From contig CALWQV010000021.1 in the NCBI GenBank assembly GCA_944383785.1, positions 1 through 40,461 on the forward strand: a DNA stretch of 40,461 nucleotides, written 5' to 3'. The notes below the pieces were generated by a model. It did not search any database. It saw only the letters and a program-made list of their open reading frames with translations, and was not told the DNA's origin. The position numbers and the translations under genes were made by a program. Source of the DNA: an uncultured Enterocloster sp. (GTDB taxonomy: Bacteria > Bacillota > Clostridia > Lachnospirales > Lachnospiraceae). Every line of letters starts with the position of its first letter. The stretch's first letter is position 1. Positions 16,158 through 22,390 of the stretch are shown one piece after another.

Positions 16158-17510
16158 TTAACCAAACATGAAATAGGTAACTGCCTGCATAATGGCGCAT
16201 ACGATCCATGCCACCGGCAGAGTCTGCTTCATATGCTCTCTTGTTGAAACCTTCGCGTACCCCACGCCCCAGGCAATCCAGCTCTGGGTCATACAGATGG
16301 AAACGTTCATGGTAATGGACGGAATCACCAACAGACCGTAAAGATACGGTGTGGAGAATCCGATTCCTTTTAAAATTCCCAGTGTCGCCGCGCCGCAGCC
16401 AAAGAGGGTAAAGGGGCCCCGGAACAATCCCAGGGGAGCCAGCAGGGCGAAGGCAATGCTAATCACTAAAGTGTTGTTGGGAATTACATTTCCCAGCAGG
16501 GCATTGAAATAAGGTACGCACAGCTCCGCAGCCTTGTTGAACATGGGGATCATCAGCAGGAAGCCTACCAAGGGAGCGGTATCCACCACGCCGTCGTAGA
16601 AATCCTTGTTCATCACCCGGCAGGCGGTGCGGAAGTTTTTCAGCCTGCCGCAGATAGCCAGGGCATAAAAGCTTCCGATGGTAAAGCCCAGGATGATGGG
16701 AATTTTAAAGACCACCAGCAGGACTACCGGAAGGATCGGAGCGACGAGCGCCAGGGAAGGCACGTAGCCCGGTCTTGCCTTGCGCTCTGCTGAAGCGTGC
16801 CAGGCATGGACTACCTTCTTTTTTCGAAGGGCAAAGGCGCACATCACGATCACCATCACCAGCTGCACCACAAGGCCCGTCATGGCCCATTTTAAACGGG
16901 CCGGATCATCGTAAGTGATCATCTGCTTCCCATCGACATCCAGGAAAAATGCCAGAAACTGCCCGGTCAGCACCGGATTTAAATACATGCCCGCGCCCAC
17001 GCTCATCATAAAGGAACCGATAGAAAGAGGCTTGGGGATTCCCAGGCTCATAAGAATCGGGAGAATGATCACCCCGATTGCCACTACCGCGCCTGCGCCA
17101 AATAAAGTGGAAAAAATGGCCGTGGTCACAATGGAGAGAAGTACACAGATGATCACCGGCTTGTCTCCGCCAAGCTCCACGGTCTTGCGGATCAGGGTAT
17201 CCGCGATTCCCGTGGCCAAAAGAACCCGCCCAAACCAGGCGCCAAACACCACGTTCACCAGTACATTTCCCCATCCTTCAGGGCCGGACTGGAACACATT
17301 TGTAATGGCGTCCACCACGCTGATGTCCGTCACACCTGGGTAAGAGGCGATGAACTCCGGATTTGTGGCAAAAGTATTGCCGATTAAGGGCAGGGCGGTC
17401 CAGATCACGCCCATAATCAGCATGCCCATCATCAGGTTGCCGCCCCGCACTGCGTAAACCGCCAGGCCGGCAAAGGATATAAGAAGAAGAATACCAATGA
17501 TATATTCCAT
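16158..17510 (-). CDS. Permease of the Gnt/citrate (ion transporter) type
   Basis: 450 residues with about 11-12 hydrophobic helices and two similar halves. Short polar turns such as VFGAWFGRVLLATGIADTLIRK and LFGAGAVVAIGVIILP resemble GntP, CitMHS and DcuC-like organic-acid carriers, so the likely cargo is the anionic substrate of this operon. I cannot assign the exact subfamily. The start at 17508-17510 has AGGAGG 7 bases upstream; it is 39 bases after the reductase gene and 13 bases before the hydantoinase start. Confidence 0.72.
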   Translation of the reverse strand: MEYIIGILLLISFAGLAVYAVRGGNLMMGMLIMGVIWTALPLIGNTFATNPEFIASYPGVTDISVVDAITNVFQSGPEGWGNVLVNVVFGAWFGRVLLATGIADTLIRKTVELGGDKPVIICVLLSIVTTAIFSTLFGAGAVVAIGVIILPILMSLGIPKPLSIGSFMMSVGAGMYLNPVLTGQFLAFFLDVDGKQMITYDDPARLKWAMTGLVVQLVMVIVMCAFALRKKKVVHAWHASAERKARPGYVPSLALVAPILPVVLLVVFKIPIILGFTIGSFYALAICGRLKNFRTACRVMNKDFYDGVVDTAPLVGFLLMIPMFNKAAELCVPYFNALLGNVIPNNTLVISIAFALLAPLGLFRGPFTLFGCGAATLGILKGIGFSTPYLYGLLVIPSITMNVSICMTQSWIAWGVGYAKVSTREHMKQTLPVAWIVCAIMQAVTYFMFG

Positions 17511-17549
17511 GACGATTCCTCCTAAGGTCGTTTTTCTTCAGGGTTTTCT

Positions 17550-18551
17550 CTACATCTTCAGAACAGACTCCCACACCTCATCTACTACGGGGACGCCTTT
17601 TTCCTTATTCTCCCGGATATTCTTCAGCTCCAGCTCGCCGGGGTAATAGACCTGTCCGCCTTCCTCTACCGGCTGGGAGGACTTTACATCTGCCAGGATC
17701 TCGTCTACAATGGCGTCCGTCTCCTCTGTGGTGTTGAACTTAGAGGGATCGATGGCAATCATGATCTGAGTCAGTCCTACCTCGTCACCGAAGGTTCCGA
17801 TCTTGCTCACGGAATTCCCATTGGTCAGCACCGTGGCGATCAGATCCAGGACAATGGAGAGGCCGCTTCCCTTCCAGTATCCCATGGGCAGTACTCGCCA
17901 GGTTTTTTCGATCTCCGCCGGATCTGTGGTCAGGTTGCCCTTGGTGTCGTAGCCGCCGGGAACGGGAAGCTGCCTTCCGTTTAAGCGGCAGTCCTCGATC
18001 TTGCCGTAGGAGAACTGGGACACGGCGCAGTCGATCATAGCGTGCTCCCCGTTGGATCTGGGTACCGCCATAATCAGAGGATTATTTCCAATCTTGCGGT
18101 TTAAGCCGCCCCAGGCAGGCATGTTGGGCATAGTATTGGACCAGCAGATGCCGATACAGCCCTGATCCGCCGCAAGCCACCCGTAGGTGCCGCCCCGCAT
18201 CCAGTGATTGTTGTTCCCAAGAGCCACGCAGCCGACGCCGTACTCCTTTGCCAGCTCACAGGCCCGGTCCATGGCCCGCTTGGCGTTTAAGGGGCCGAAT
18301 CCACGGTGTCCGTCCCAGCGCTCGATGGCCCCCATCTGCATCTCACAGGTCGCTCTGGCGTTAGGATCAATCTCCCCCTTCTCCAGATAGCTCACCACTC
18401 TGGGGAAACGGTTTAAGCCGTGAGAATACACACCGGCCAGACTGTTCTGTGCGAAAATAACCGCTGCGTTTTTCGCATCCTCCGGCTGAAATCCCTTTTT
18501 CTCCAGAACCCGCTCAAACTCCTTCACCATTGCATCATACGGAACTCTCAT
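17550..18551 (-). CDS. Ldh2/YiaK-type malate/lactate/2,3-diketogulonate reductase family oxidoreductase
   Basis: 333 residues from ATG 18549-18551 (GGGAG 8 bases upstream; the 18590 start lies in the untranslated leader beside the operator). Family features: the SHGLNRFPRVVSYLEKG segment, GNNNHWMRGGTYGWLAA (catalytic His region), SNTMPNMPAWGG and IGNNPLIMAVP. The family reduces 2-keto acids with NAD(P)H and includes 2,3-diketo-L-gulonate reductase (DlgD/YiaK), ureidoglycolate dehydrogenase and sulfolactate dehydrogenase. Co-occurrence with a YiaL-like gene favours a keto-sugar-acid substrate, but ureidoglycolate-type substrates fit the hydantoinase neighbour as well. It is the first gene of the LacI-controlled operon. 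Confidence 0.88.
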   Translation of the reverse strand: MRVPYDAMVKEFERVLEKKGFQPEDAKNAAVIFAQNSLAGVYSHGLNRFPRVVSYLEKGEIDPNARATCEMQMGAIERWDGHRGFGPLNAKRAMDRACELAKEYGVGCVALGNNNHWMRGGTYGWLAADQGCIGICWSNTMPNMPAWGGLNRKIGNNPLIMAVPRSNGEHAMIDCAVSQFSYGKIEDCRLNGRQLPVPGGYDTKGNLTTDPAEIEKTWRVLPMGYWKGSGLSIVLDLIATVLTNGNSVSKIGTFGDEVGLTQIMIAIDPSKFNTTEETDAIVDEILADVKSSQPVEEGGQVYYPGELELKNIRENKEKGVPVVDEVWESVLKM

Positions 18552-18597
18552 TTTTCTTTCTCCCTTCTTTTTTGAGTATTTTTTTTGCAAATTTTAT

Positions 18598-18609
18598 AAA
18601 AGCGCTTTC
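18598..18609. promoter_or_regulatory. LacI-family operator O1 at the catabolic operon start site
   Basis: The near-perfect palindrome AAAAGCGCTTTC lies immediately downstream of the -10 (18620-18625), at about +4 to +15. The same core recurs at 18743 and 19869. The position predicts repression. Confidence 0.8.
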
Positions 18610-18619
18610 TTTGATTTTC

Positions 18620-18647
18620 ATTATAGTGATCCATCCAAAAAAGTCAA
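18620..18647 (-). promoter_or_regulatory. Sigma-A promoter of the LacI-controlled operon
   Basis: Minus strand TTGACT (18642-18647), 16-base spacer, perfect TATAAT (18620-18625). It drives the reductase, permease, hydantoinase, metalloprotease-like and YhcH genes as one transcript of about 5.9 kb ending at 12702-12758. The stretch 18552-18850 holds only this promoter, two operators and the lacI terminator. Confidence 0.85.
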
Positions 18648-18742
18648 GGTATTTCAATGTATCCCGTCTCATTTTTGTCAGTTTGCAAGAATTTCATACT
18701 ATTTTTTTGGTGACTTTTAACATAGAATTTATCCATTTTTAT

Positions 18743-18754
18743 GAAAGCGCTTTT
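18743..18754. promoter_or_regulatory. LacI-family operator O2 (upstream, auxiliary)
   Basis: GAAAGCGCTTTT shares the ten-base core of O1. The dyad centres are 145 bases apart, upstream of the operon -35, a distance suited to DNA looping by a tetrameric or paired repressor. Confidence 0.7.
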
Positions 18755-18764
18755 CTTTCTGTTT

Positions 18765-18803
18765 TCAAAAAAGCCTGCCAGACTCAAAACAAGTCCGGCA
18801 GGC
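18765..18803 (-). terminator. Rho-independent terminator after lacI-family gene
   Basis: The perfect stem GCCTGCC / GGCAGGC is extended by GACT/GAGTC pairing, with a T6 run following on the minus strand, about 48 bases past the regulator's stop. It separates the regulator transcript from the catabolic operon. Confidence 0.92.
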
Positions 18804-18850
18804 GCTCCCCGCAATATATTCTTTTTTCAGCACAGCTTCCCCGCATCATG

Positions 18851-19840
18851 CTAGGTAGTCTGTCCCTGTACCAGCTCCGGCTGGATGGTGCAGGAGGAAT
18901 AGGCCGCCGTATTCTCAATCAGGCTGGTCAAAAGCTGGACGCTGAGCATAGCCACCAGCTCCGGCTTGTTGTCAATGGTGGTGAGCTGAGGCTCGCAGAT
19001 CCGGGCGTACTCCGAATTGTTATATCCGGTTACCGCTACGTCCTCCGGCACCCGCAGTCCGACCCGCAGAAGGGCTTTCACCGCCCCCGCAGCCGTAATA
19101 TCCTCACCGCAAACCAGGGCGGTAAAGGGCTTTTTGCCCCGCAGCAGCTTCTCCACAGCCCTCATGCCGCCTTCAAGGCTCATATCCGTCTCCAGCACAT
19201 GGCGTTTCGTTGCCTCCAGGCCCTCCTGCTTCATACCATTTAAGAATCCCTGGCATTTTAAGTCGGCGCTGGCCGTATTCAAATCCTTCAGATAATAGAT
19301 TTCCTTATGTCCCCGCTCCACCAGATGCTTCACCGCAAGGGATACCCCGTACTGATCGTCCACCAGCACGGAGTAGGAGTTGGGAAGCTCCAGTCTGCCA
19401 TTGGCAAGGACCAAGGGCGTGGTGCGAAGAAGGGCCTCGATCTCCGGCGTCCGACATAAGGTATTAAAAACCGATCCCACCAAAACCAGGCCGTCCACCT
19501 TCTTCTCTATCACGGTCCGCAAGTATTTCTCTGTCTCCGCCAGCTCCCCGCCTGTATTGCACAAGGTTACCTCATACCCCCGGCGGCTGAACTCCCGCTC
19601 GATGGTATAGGCCGTCCTGGCGTAATGGGGCACCCGGATATCCACCGTCAGCACCGCCACCGTCCGCATGGACTTGCTCACCATCCCCCGGGCAATGGCG
19701 CTGGGGGTATAGTTGTGCTTCTGAAGGATTTCCAGCACATTCTTTCTTGTATTTTCATTCACATTTCCCTTATTGTTCAGGACGCGGGATACTGTAGAAA
19801 TCGACACTCCCGCCTCTTTTGCGATGTCATAAATGTTCAT
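18851..19840 (-). CDS. LacI-family transcriptional regulator
   Basis: 329 residues. The N-terminal helix-turn-helix IYDIAKEAGVSISTVSRVLNN (trimmed: residues 3-22) and hinge NYTPSAIARGMVSK are typical LacI. A periplasmic-binding-protein-like ligand domain follows (VAVLTVDIRVPHYA, GLVLVGSVF, VLVDDQYGVSLAVKHLVERGH, AVTGYNNSEYA). It most likely represses the reductase-permease-hydantoinase operon and itself through the three GAAAGYGCTTTC-type sites. The inducer is unknown. ATG 19838-19840 has AAAGAGG 7 bases upstream. Confidence 0.95.
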   Translation of the reverse strand: MNIYDIAKEAGVSISTVSRVLNNKGNVNENTRKNVLEILQKHNYTPSAIARGMVSKSMRTVAVLTVDIRVPHYARTAYTIEREFSRRGYEVTLCNTGGELAETEKYLRTVIEKKVDGLVLVGSVFNTLCRTPEIEALLRTTPLVLANGRLELPNSYSVLVDDQYGVSLAVKHLVERGHKEIYYLKDLNTASADLKCQGFLNGMKQEGLEATKRHVLETDMSLEGGMRAVEKLLRGKKPFTALVCGEDITAAGAVKALLRVGLRVPEDVAVTGYNNSEYARICEPQLTTIDNKPELVAMLSVQLLTSLIENTAAYSSCTIQPELVQGQTT

Positions 19841-19868
19841 GCCTATCCTCTTTTTACGCTTTAATTAT

Positions 19869-19880
19869 GAAAGTGCTTTC
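19869..19880. promoter_or_regulatory. LacI-family operator O3 at the regulator's own promoter
   Basis: The palindrome GAAAGTGCTTTC lies directly downstream of the lacI -10 (19885-19890), in the same geometry as O1, which predicts autorepression. Confidence 0.75.
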
Positions 19881-19884
19881 TTAA

Positions 19885-19914
19885 AGGATAAGCCATCTGA
19901 TGCCTGGTTGTCAA
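19885..19914 (-). promoter_or_regulatory. Promoter of the lacI-family gene
   Basis: Minus strand perfect -35 TTGACA (19909-19914), 18-base spacer, -10 TATCCT (19885-19890), with operator O3 just downstream. Confidence 0.75.
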
Positions 19915-19936
19915 GGGGATTTTCCTCGGTGAAAGA

Positions 19937-19954
19937 GGCGGCAGTACTGCCGCC
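19937..19954. terminator. 18-bp perfect palindrome after the MgtC gene
   Basis: GGCGGCAGTACTGCCGCC is a perfect dyad located 9 bases past the MgtC-family stop. On the minus strand it is followed by TCTTTC, a weak U-tract, so it is probably the terminator of the udp-mgtC unit. Confidence 0.6.
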
Positions 19955-19963
19955 CCCAAAATA

Positions 19964-20665
19964 CTACGGAAGCATCGCCAGGGAATGTACCCCCTCCTGC
20001 TCCGTCAAAAAATCGATTATCTCGTCCTGGCTTTTTCGGCCCGGATTCTTAATCATCACCACCGCGCTGGTAAAATCTTTCGACTGCTTTTTATTCAGCT
20101 GGATTTCCCCAAGCTGCAGTCCCTGGGCTTCCAGCGCTCTGGAAAATCCCGGAATCGCCTCCATTGAATCGAACTTAATATAGACTCTAAACCAGGTGTC
20201 GTAAGCCGTAAATAGATTCTCTACCGCCTTAAACTTCGTAATCGTCAGATATACCGCCGCTGTGGCGGCAATCGCTCCGGTGTAAAAACCGATTCCAATG
20301 CCGAGGCCGATGCAGGCCGCTACCCACAATCCAGCCGCCGTAGTCAGCCCTTTAACCTTCGCCTTGACGGATACAATGCTCCCGGCGCCAAGAAAGCCGA
20401 TGCCGCTGATCACCTGGGCTCCCAACCTGGCCGGATCTCCGGACTCAAAATGGGTGTAGGTATACTGCCCGGTCATCATCACCACCGCGGCTCCCATACA
20501 CACAAGCATATAAGTACGCATCCCCGCCGGCTGGTTCGTCTTGCCCCTCTCGATTCCCAGCACCCCTCCGCAGATCATGGAGAGGCCGATGCGCAGCAGC
20601 ACGGAAATCCCGTTCAATTCATGGAGAAAATCCTCAGCCAGGGCAAGAGTCTGGCTCAAACTCAT
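19964..20665 (-). CDS. MgtC/SapB family membrane protein
   Basis: 233 residues. The N-terminal membrane domain (4-5 helices, about 20-150) carries the family core [35 protein letters not shown] and [23 protein letters not shown]-terminal ACT-like cytoplasmic domain follows (about 155-233). MgtC-type proteins are tied to Mg2+ stress and, in some bacteria, inhibit F-type ATP synthase; most Firmicutes members are uncharacterised. Its ATG overlaps the uridine phosphorylase stop (ATGA at 20662-20665), so it is translationally coupled to udp. Confidence 0.93.
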   Translation of the reverse strand: MSLSQTLALAEDFLHELNGISVLLRIGLSMICGGVLGIERGKTNQPAGMRTYMLVCMGAAVVMMTGQYTYTHFESGDPARLGAQVISGIGFLGAGSIVSVKAKVKGLTTAAGLWVAACIGLGIGIGFYTGAIAATAAVYLTITKFKAVENLFTAYDTWFRVYIKFDSMEAIPGFSRALEAQGLQLGEIQLNKKQSKDFTSAVVMIKNPGRKSQDEIIDFLTEQEGVHSLAMLP

Positions 20666-21438
20666 TTTTCCCTCTCCTTTAGAATCATCTCTCGCACCGC
20701 TTCCACCGCGGTCCGAACCGCCATCTCCGTATCGTAAACCTGAGGATCATCCAGGCCCATCTCACGCCTGGTCTGGTTCGCCAGCACCATCATCACAGCC
20801 CCCGTCCGCACCCGACGGACGCTCCCGATGATAAACAGTGCGGCAGACTCCATCTCCGAAGCCAAAGCCCCGCACTTAATCCAGGCGTCCCATTTATCCT
20901 TGAGCTCGTAGGCCACCGGCATGGTGTCCGGCGAATGCTGTCCGTAGAAATTATCCTTACACTGGACGACGCCCACATGGGATTTCGCCCCCAGGCGGTC
21001 CGCCGCGTGCTTCAGCGCCTCCACCACATCGTAGTGAGCCACTGCCGGATACTCCATGGGCGCGTACTCACGGCTGGTTCCTTCCATCCGGATTGCCCCG
21101 GTGGCTATGACCAGGTCGCCGCCGCAGACTTCCGGCTGCATTCCCCCGGATGTGCCCACCCGGATGAAAGTATCCGCCCCGCAGTGAATCAGCTCTTCCA
21201 TGGCGATCGCCGCCGAAGGTCCGCCGATTCCAGTGGAGGTAACGCTCACCTTTTCCCCCTCCAGATAGCCGGTGTAGGTCACAAACTCCCGGTTCTCCGC
21301 CACCTTCTCGGCCCCTTCAAAATGACGGGCAATCTTCTCGCAGCGTCCCGGATCTCCCGGCAGGATTACATACCTTCCTACCAGATCCGGTGTTGTATGA
21401 ATATGATACTCCTTGTCCTTCGCGTATACCAGCGCCAT
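20662..21438 (-). CDS. udp: Uridine phosphorylase
   Basis: 258 residues of the PNP/UDP family. VILPGDPGR (phosphate loop, about 27-35), the [16 protein letters not shown] segment, [22 protein letters not shown] (ribose-binding Glu-Met-Glu) and a late RRVRTGAVM stretch match the NP-I uridine phosphorylase group. It cleaves uridine with phosphate to uracil and ribose 1-phosphate in pyrimidine salvage. The start at 21436-21438 has AAGGAGGGG about 7 bases upstream. It is the first gene of a two-gene unit with the MgtC-family gene. Confidence 0.93.
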   Translation of the reverse strand: MALVYAKDKEYHIHTTPDLVGRYVILPGDPGRCEKIARHFEGAEKVAENREFVTYTGYLEGEKVSVTSTGIGGPSAAIAMEELIHCGADTFIRVGTSGGMQPEVCGGDLVIATGAIRMEGTSREYAPMEYPAVAHYDVVEALKHAADRLGAKSHVGVVQCKDNFYGQHSPDTMPVAYELKDKWDAWIKCGALASEMESAALFIIGSVRRVRTGAVMMVLANQTRREMGLDDPQVYDTEMAVRTAVEAVREMILKEREK

Positions 21439-21557
21439 ATGATCCCCTCCTTAATTTTCTAGCAATGGTCTTGTCGTTCTCCTTCTAAAATCATCATATC
21501 ACAGACATTTTCCCTTTTCCAGCAAAAACCGCTCTTTCCTTTTCCTCACAAAAGAAT

Positions 21558-21563
21558 TATAAT
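21558..21563 (+). promoter_or_regulatory. -10 element of the amidotransferase gene
   Basis: A perfect TATAAT lies 35 bases before the start codon at 21599. No convincing -35 is present at the usual distance. The divergent intergenic stretch 21439-21598 also holds the udp Shine-Dalgarno but no clear udp promoter. Confidence 0.5.
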
Positions 21564-21598
21564 GAAACGTAAACAGTTCAAAAGAGAGGACAACCATC

Positions 21599-22330
21599 AT
21601 GACCAAACCAATCATCGGAGTTTTAAGCTCCCGCACTTATCATCCTTCCGTCGGGCCCATGCCCGTACTGGCAGAGTATGTCAACCGCACCTACTGCGCC
21701 GGAGTCGAGAAAGGCGGCGGCATCCCGCTCATCATTCCCGTCACCTCCGACAGAGAGCAGTTAACGCGGCTTCTCTCCCTCTGCCAAGGCCTTCTTCTCC
21801 CCGGCGGCGAGGACGTAGATCCCTGTTTTTATGGAGAAGATCCTCTGCCGGTGCTGGGAACCGTTGACCACGAAACAGACCAGTGCTGGATCTGGGCCGT
21901 GGAAATCGCAGTCGAGAAAAAGCTCCCGATTTTTGGCATCTGCCGCGGCCTTCAGCTGGCAAACGTGGCCCTGGGCGGCAGCCTTTGGCAGGATCTTTCC
22001 CTGAAAAATAAGGAGCATTTCCTGCACTACCAGCATCAGAACCGCGCTTCCCTGCTCCATGAGGTATCCATCTGCCCGGACAGCCGCTTGGCAAATCTTT
22101 TAGGTGCGGAGGCCATCTATACCAACACCATGCACCATCAGTGCGCCAAGGAGCCTGGGCGCGGCCTCACCGTAACCGCCCGGACCAGGGACGGCATACC
22201 GGAAGCTATGGAATCCGCCGACGGGCAGATTCTTTTAGTGCAGTGGCATCCGGAGGAGCTTTTGGAAAGCGAGCCGCGGATGCTGGCGTTGTTTGAAGAT
22301 CTTGTAAAACGCGCCCTCCAAAATCTGTAA
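21599..22330 (+). CDS. Gamma-glutamyl-gamma-aminobutyrate hydrolase family (class I glutamine amidotransferase-like)
   Basis: 243 residues of the PuuD-like C26 family. LLLPGGEDVDPCFYGE, the nucleophile elbow FGICRGLQLANVALGG (Cys about 121), the TNTMHHQ loop and the late catalytic pair VQWHPEE (His-Glu) are intact. PuuD hydrolyses gamma-glutamyl-GABA in putrescine breakdown. Here no other puu gene is adjacent, so only gamma-glutamyl hydrolase activity is inferred. ATG 21599 follows an AGAGAGG Shine-Dalgarno. Confidence 0.93.
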   Translation: MTKPIIGVLSSRTYHPSVGPMPVLAEYVNRTYCAGVEKGGGIPLIIPVTSDREQLTRLLSLCQGLLLPGGEDVDPCFYGEDPLPVLGTVDHETDQCWIWAVEIAVEKKLPIFGICRGLQLANVALGGSLWQDLSLKNKEHFLHYQHQNRASLLHEVSICPDSRLANLLGAEAIYTNTMHHQCAKEPGRGLTVTARTRDGIPEAMESADGQILLVQWHPEELLESEPRMLALFEDLVKRALQNL

Positions 22331-22340
22331 ACAACGAAAC

Positions 22341-22377
22341 GGCGGGCAAGATCTGGATTTTTCCAGAACTGCCCGCC
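22341..22377. terminator. Hairpin between convergent amidotransferase and glgB genes
   Basis: The perfect arms GGCGGGC / GCCCGCC have an inner CTGG/CCAG stem around an AT-rich loop. Located 10 bases past one stop and 13 bases from the other, it probably serves both genes, although neither flank has a strong T run. Confidence 0.65.
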
Positions 22378-22390
22378 ATATCAACTTCAA

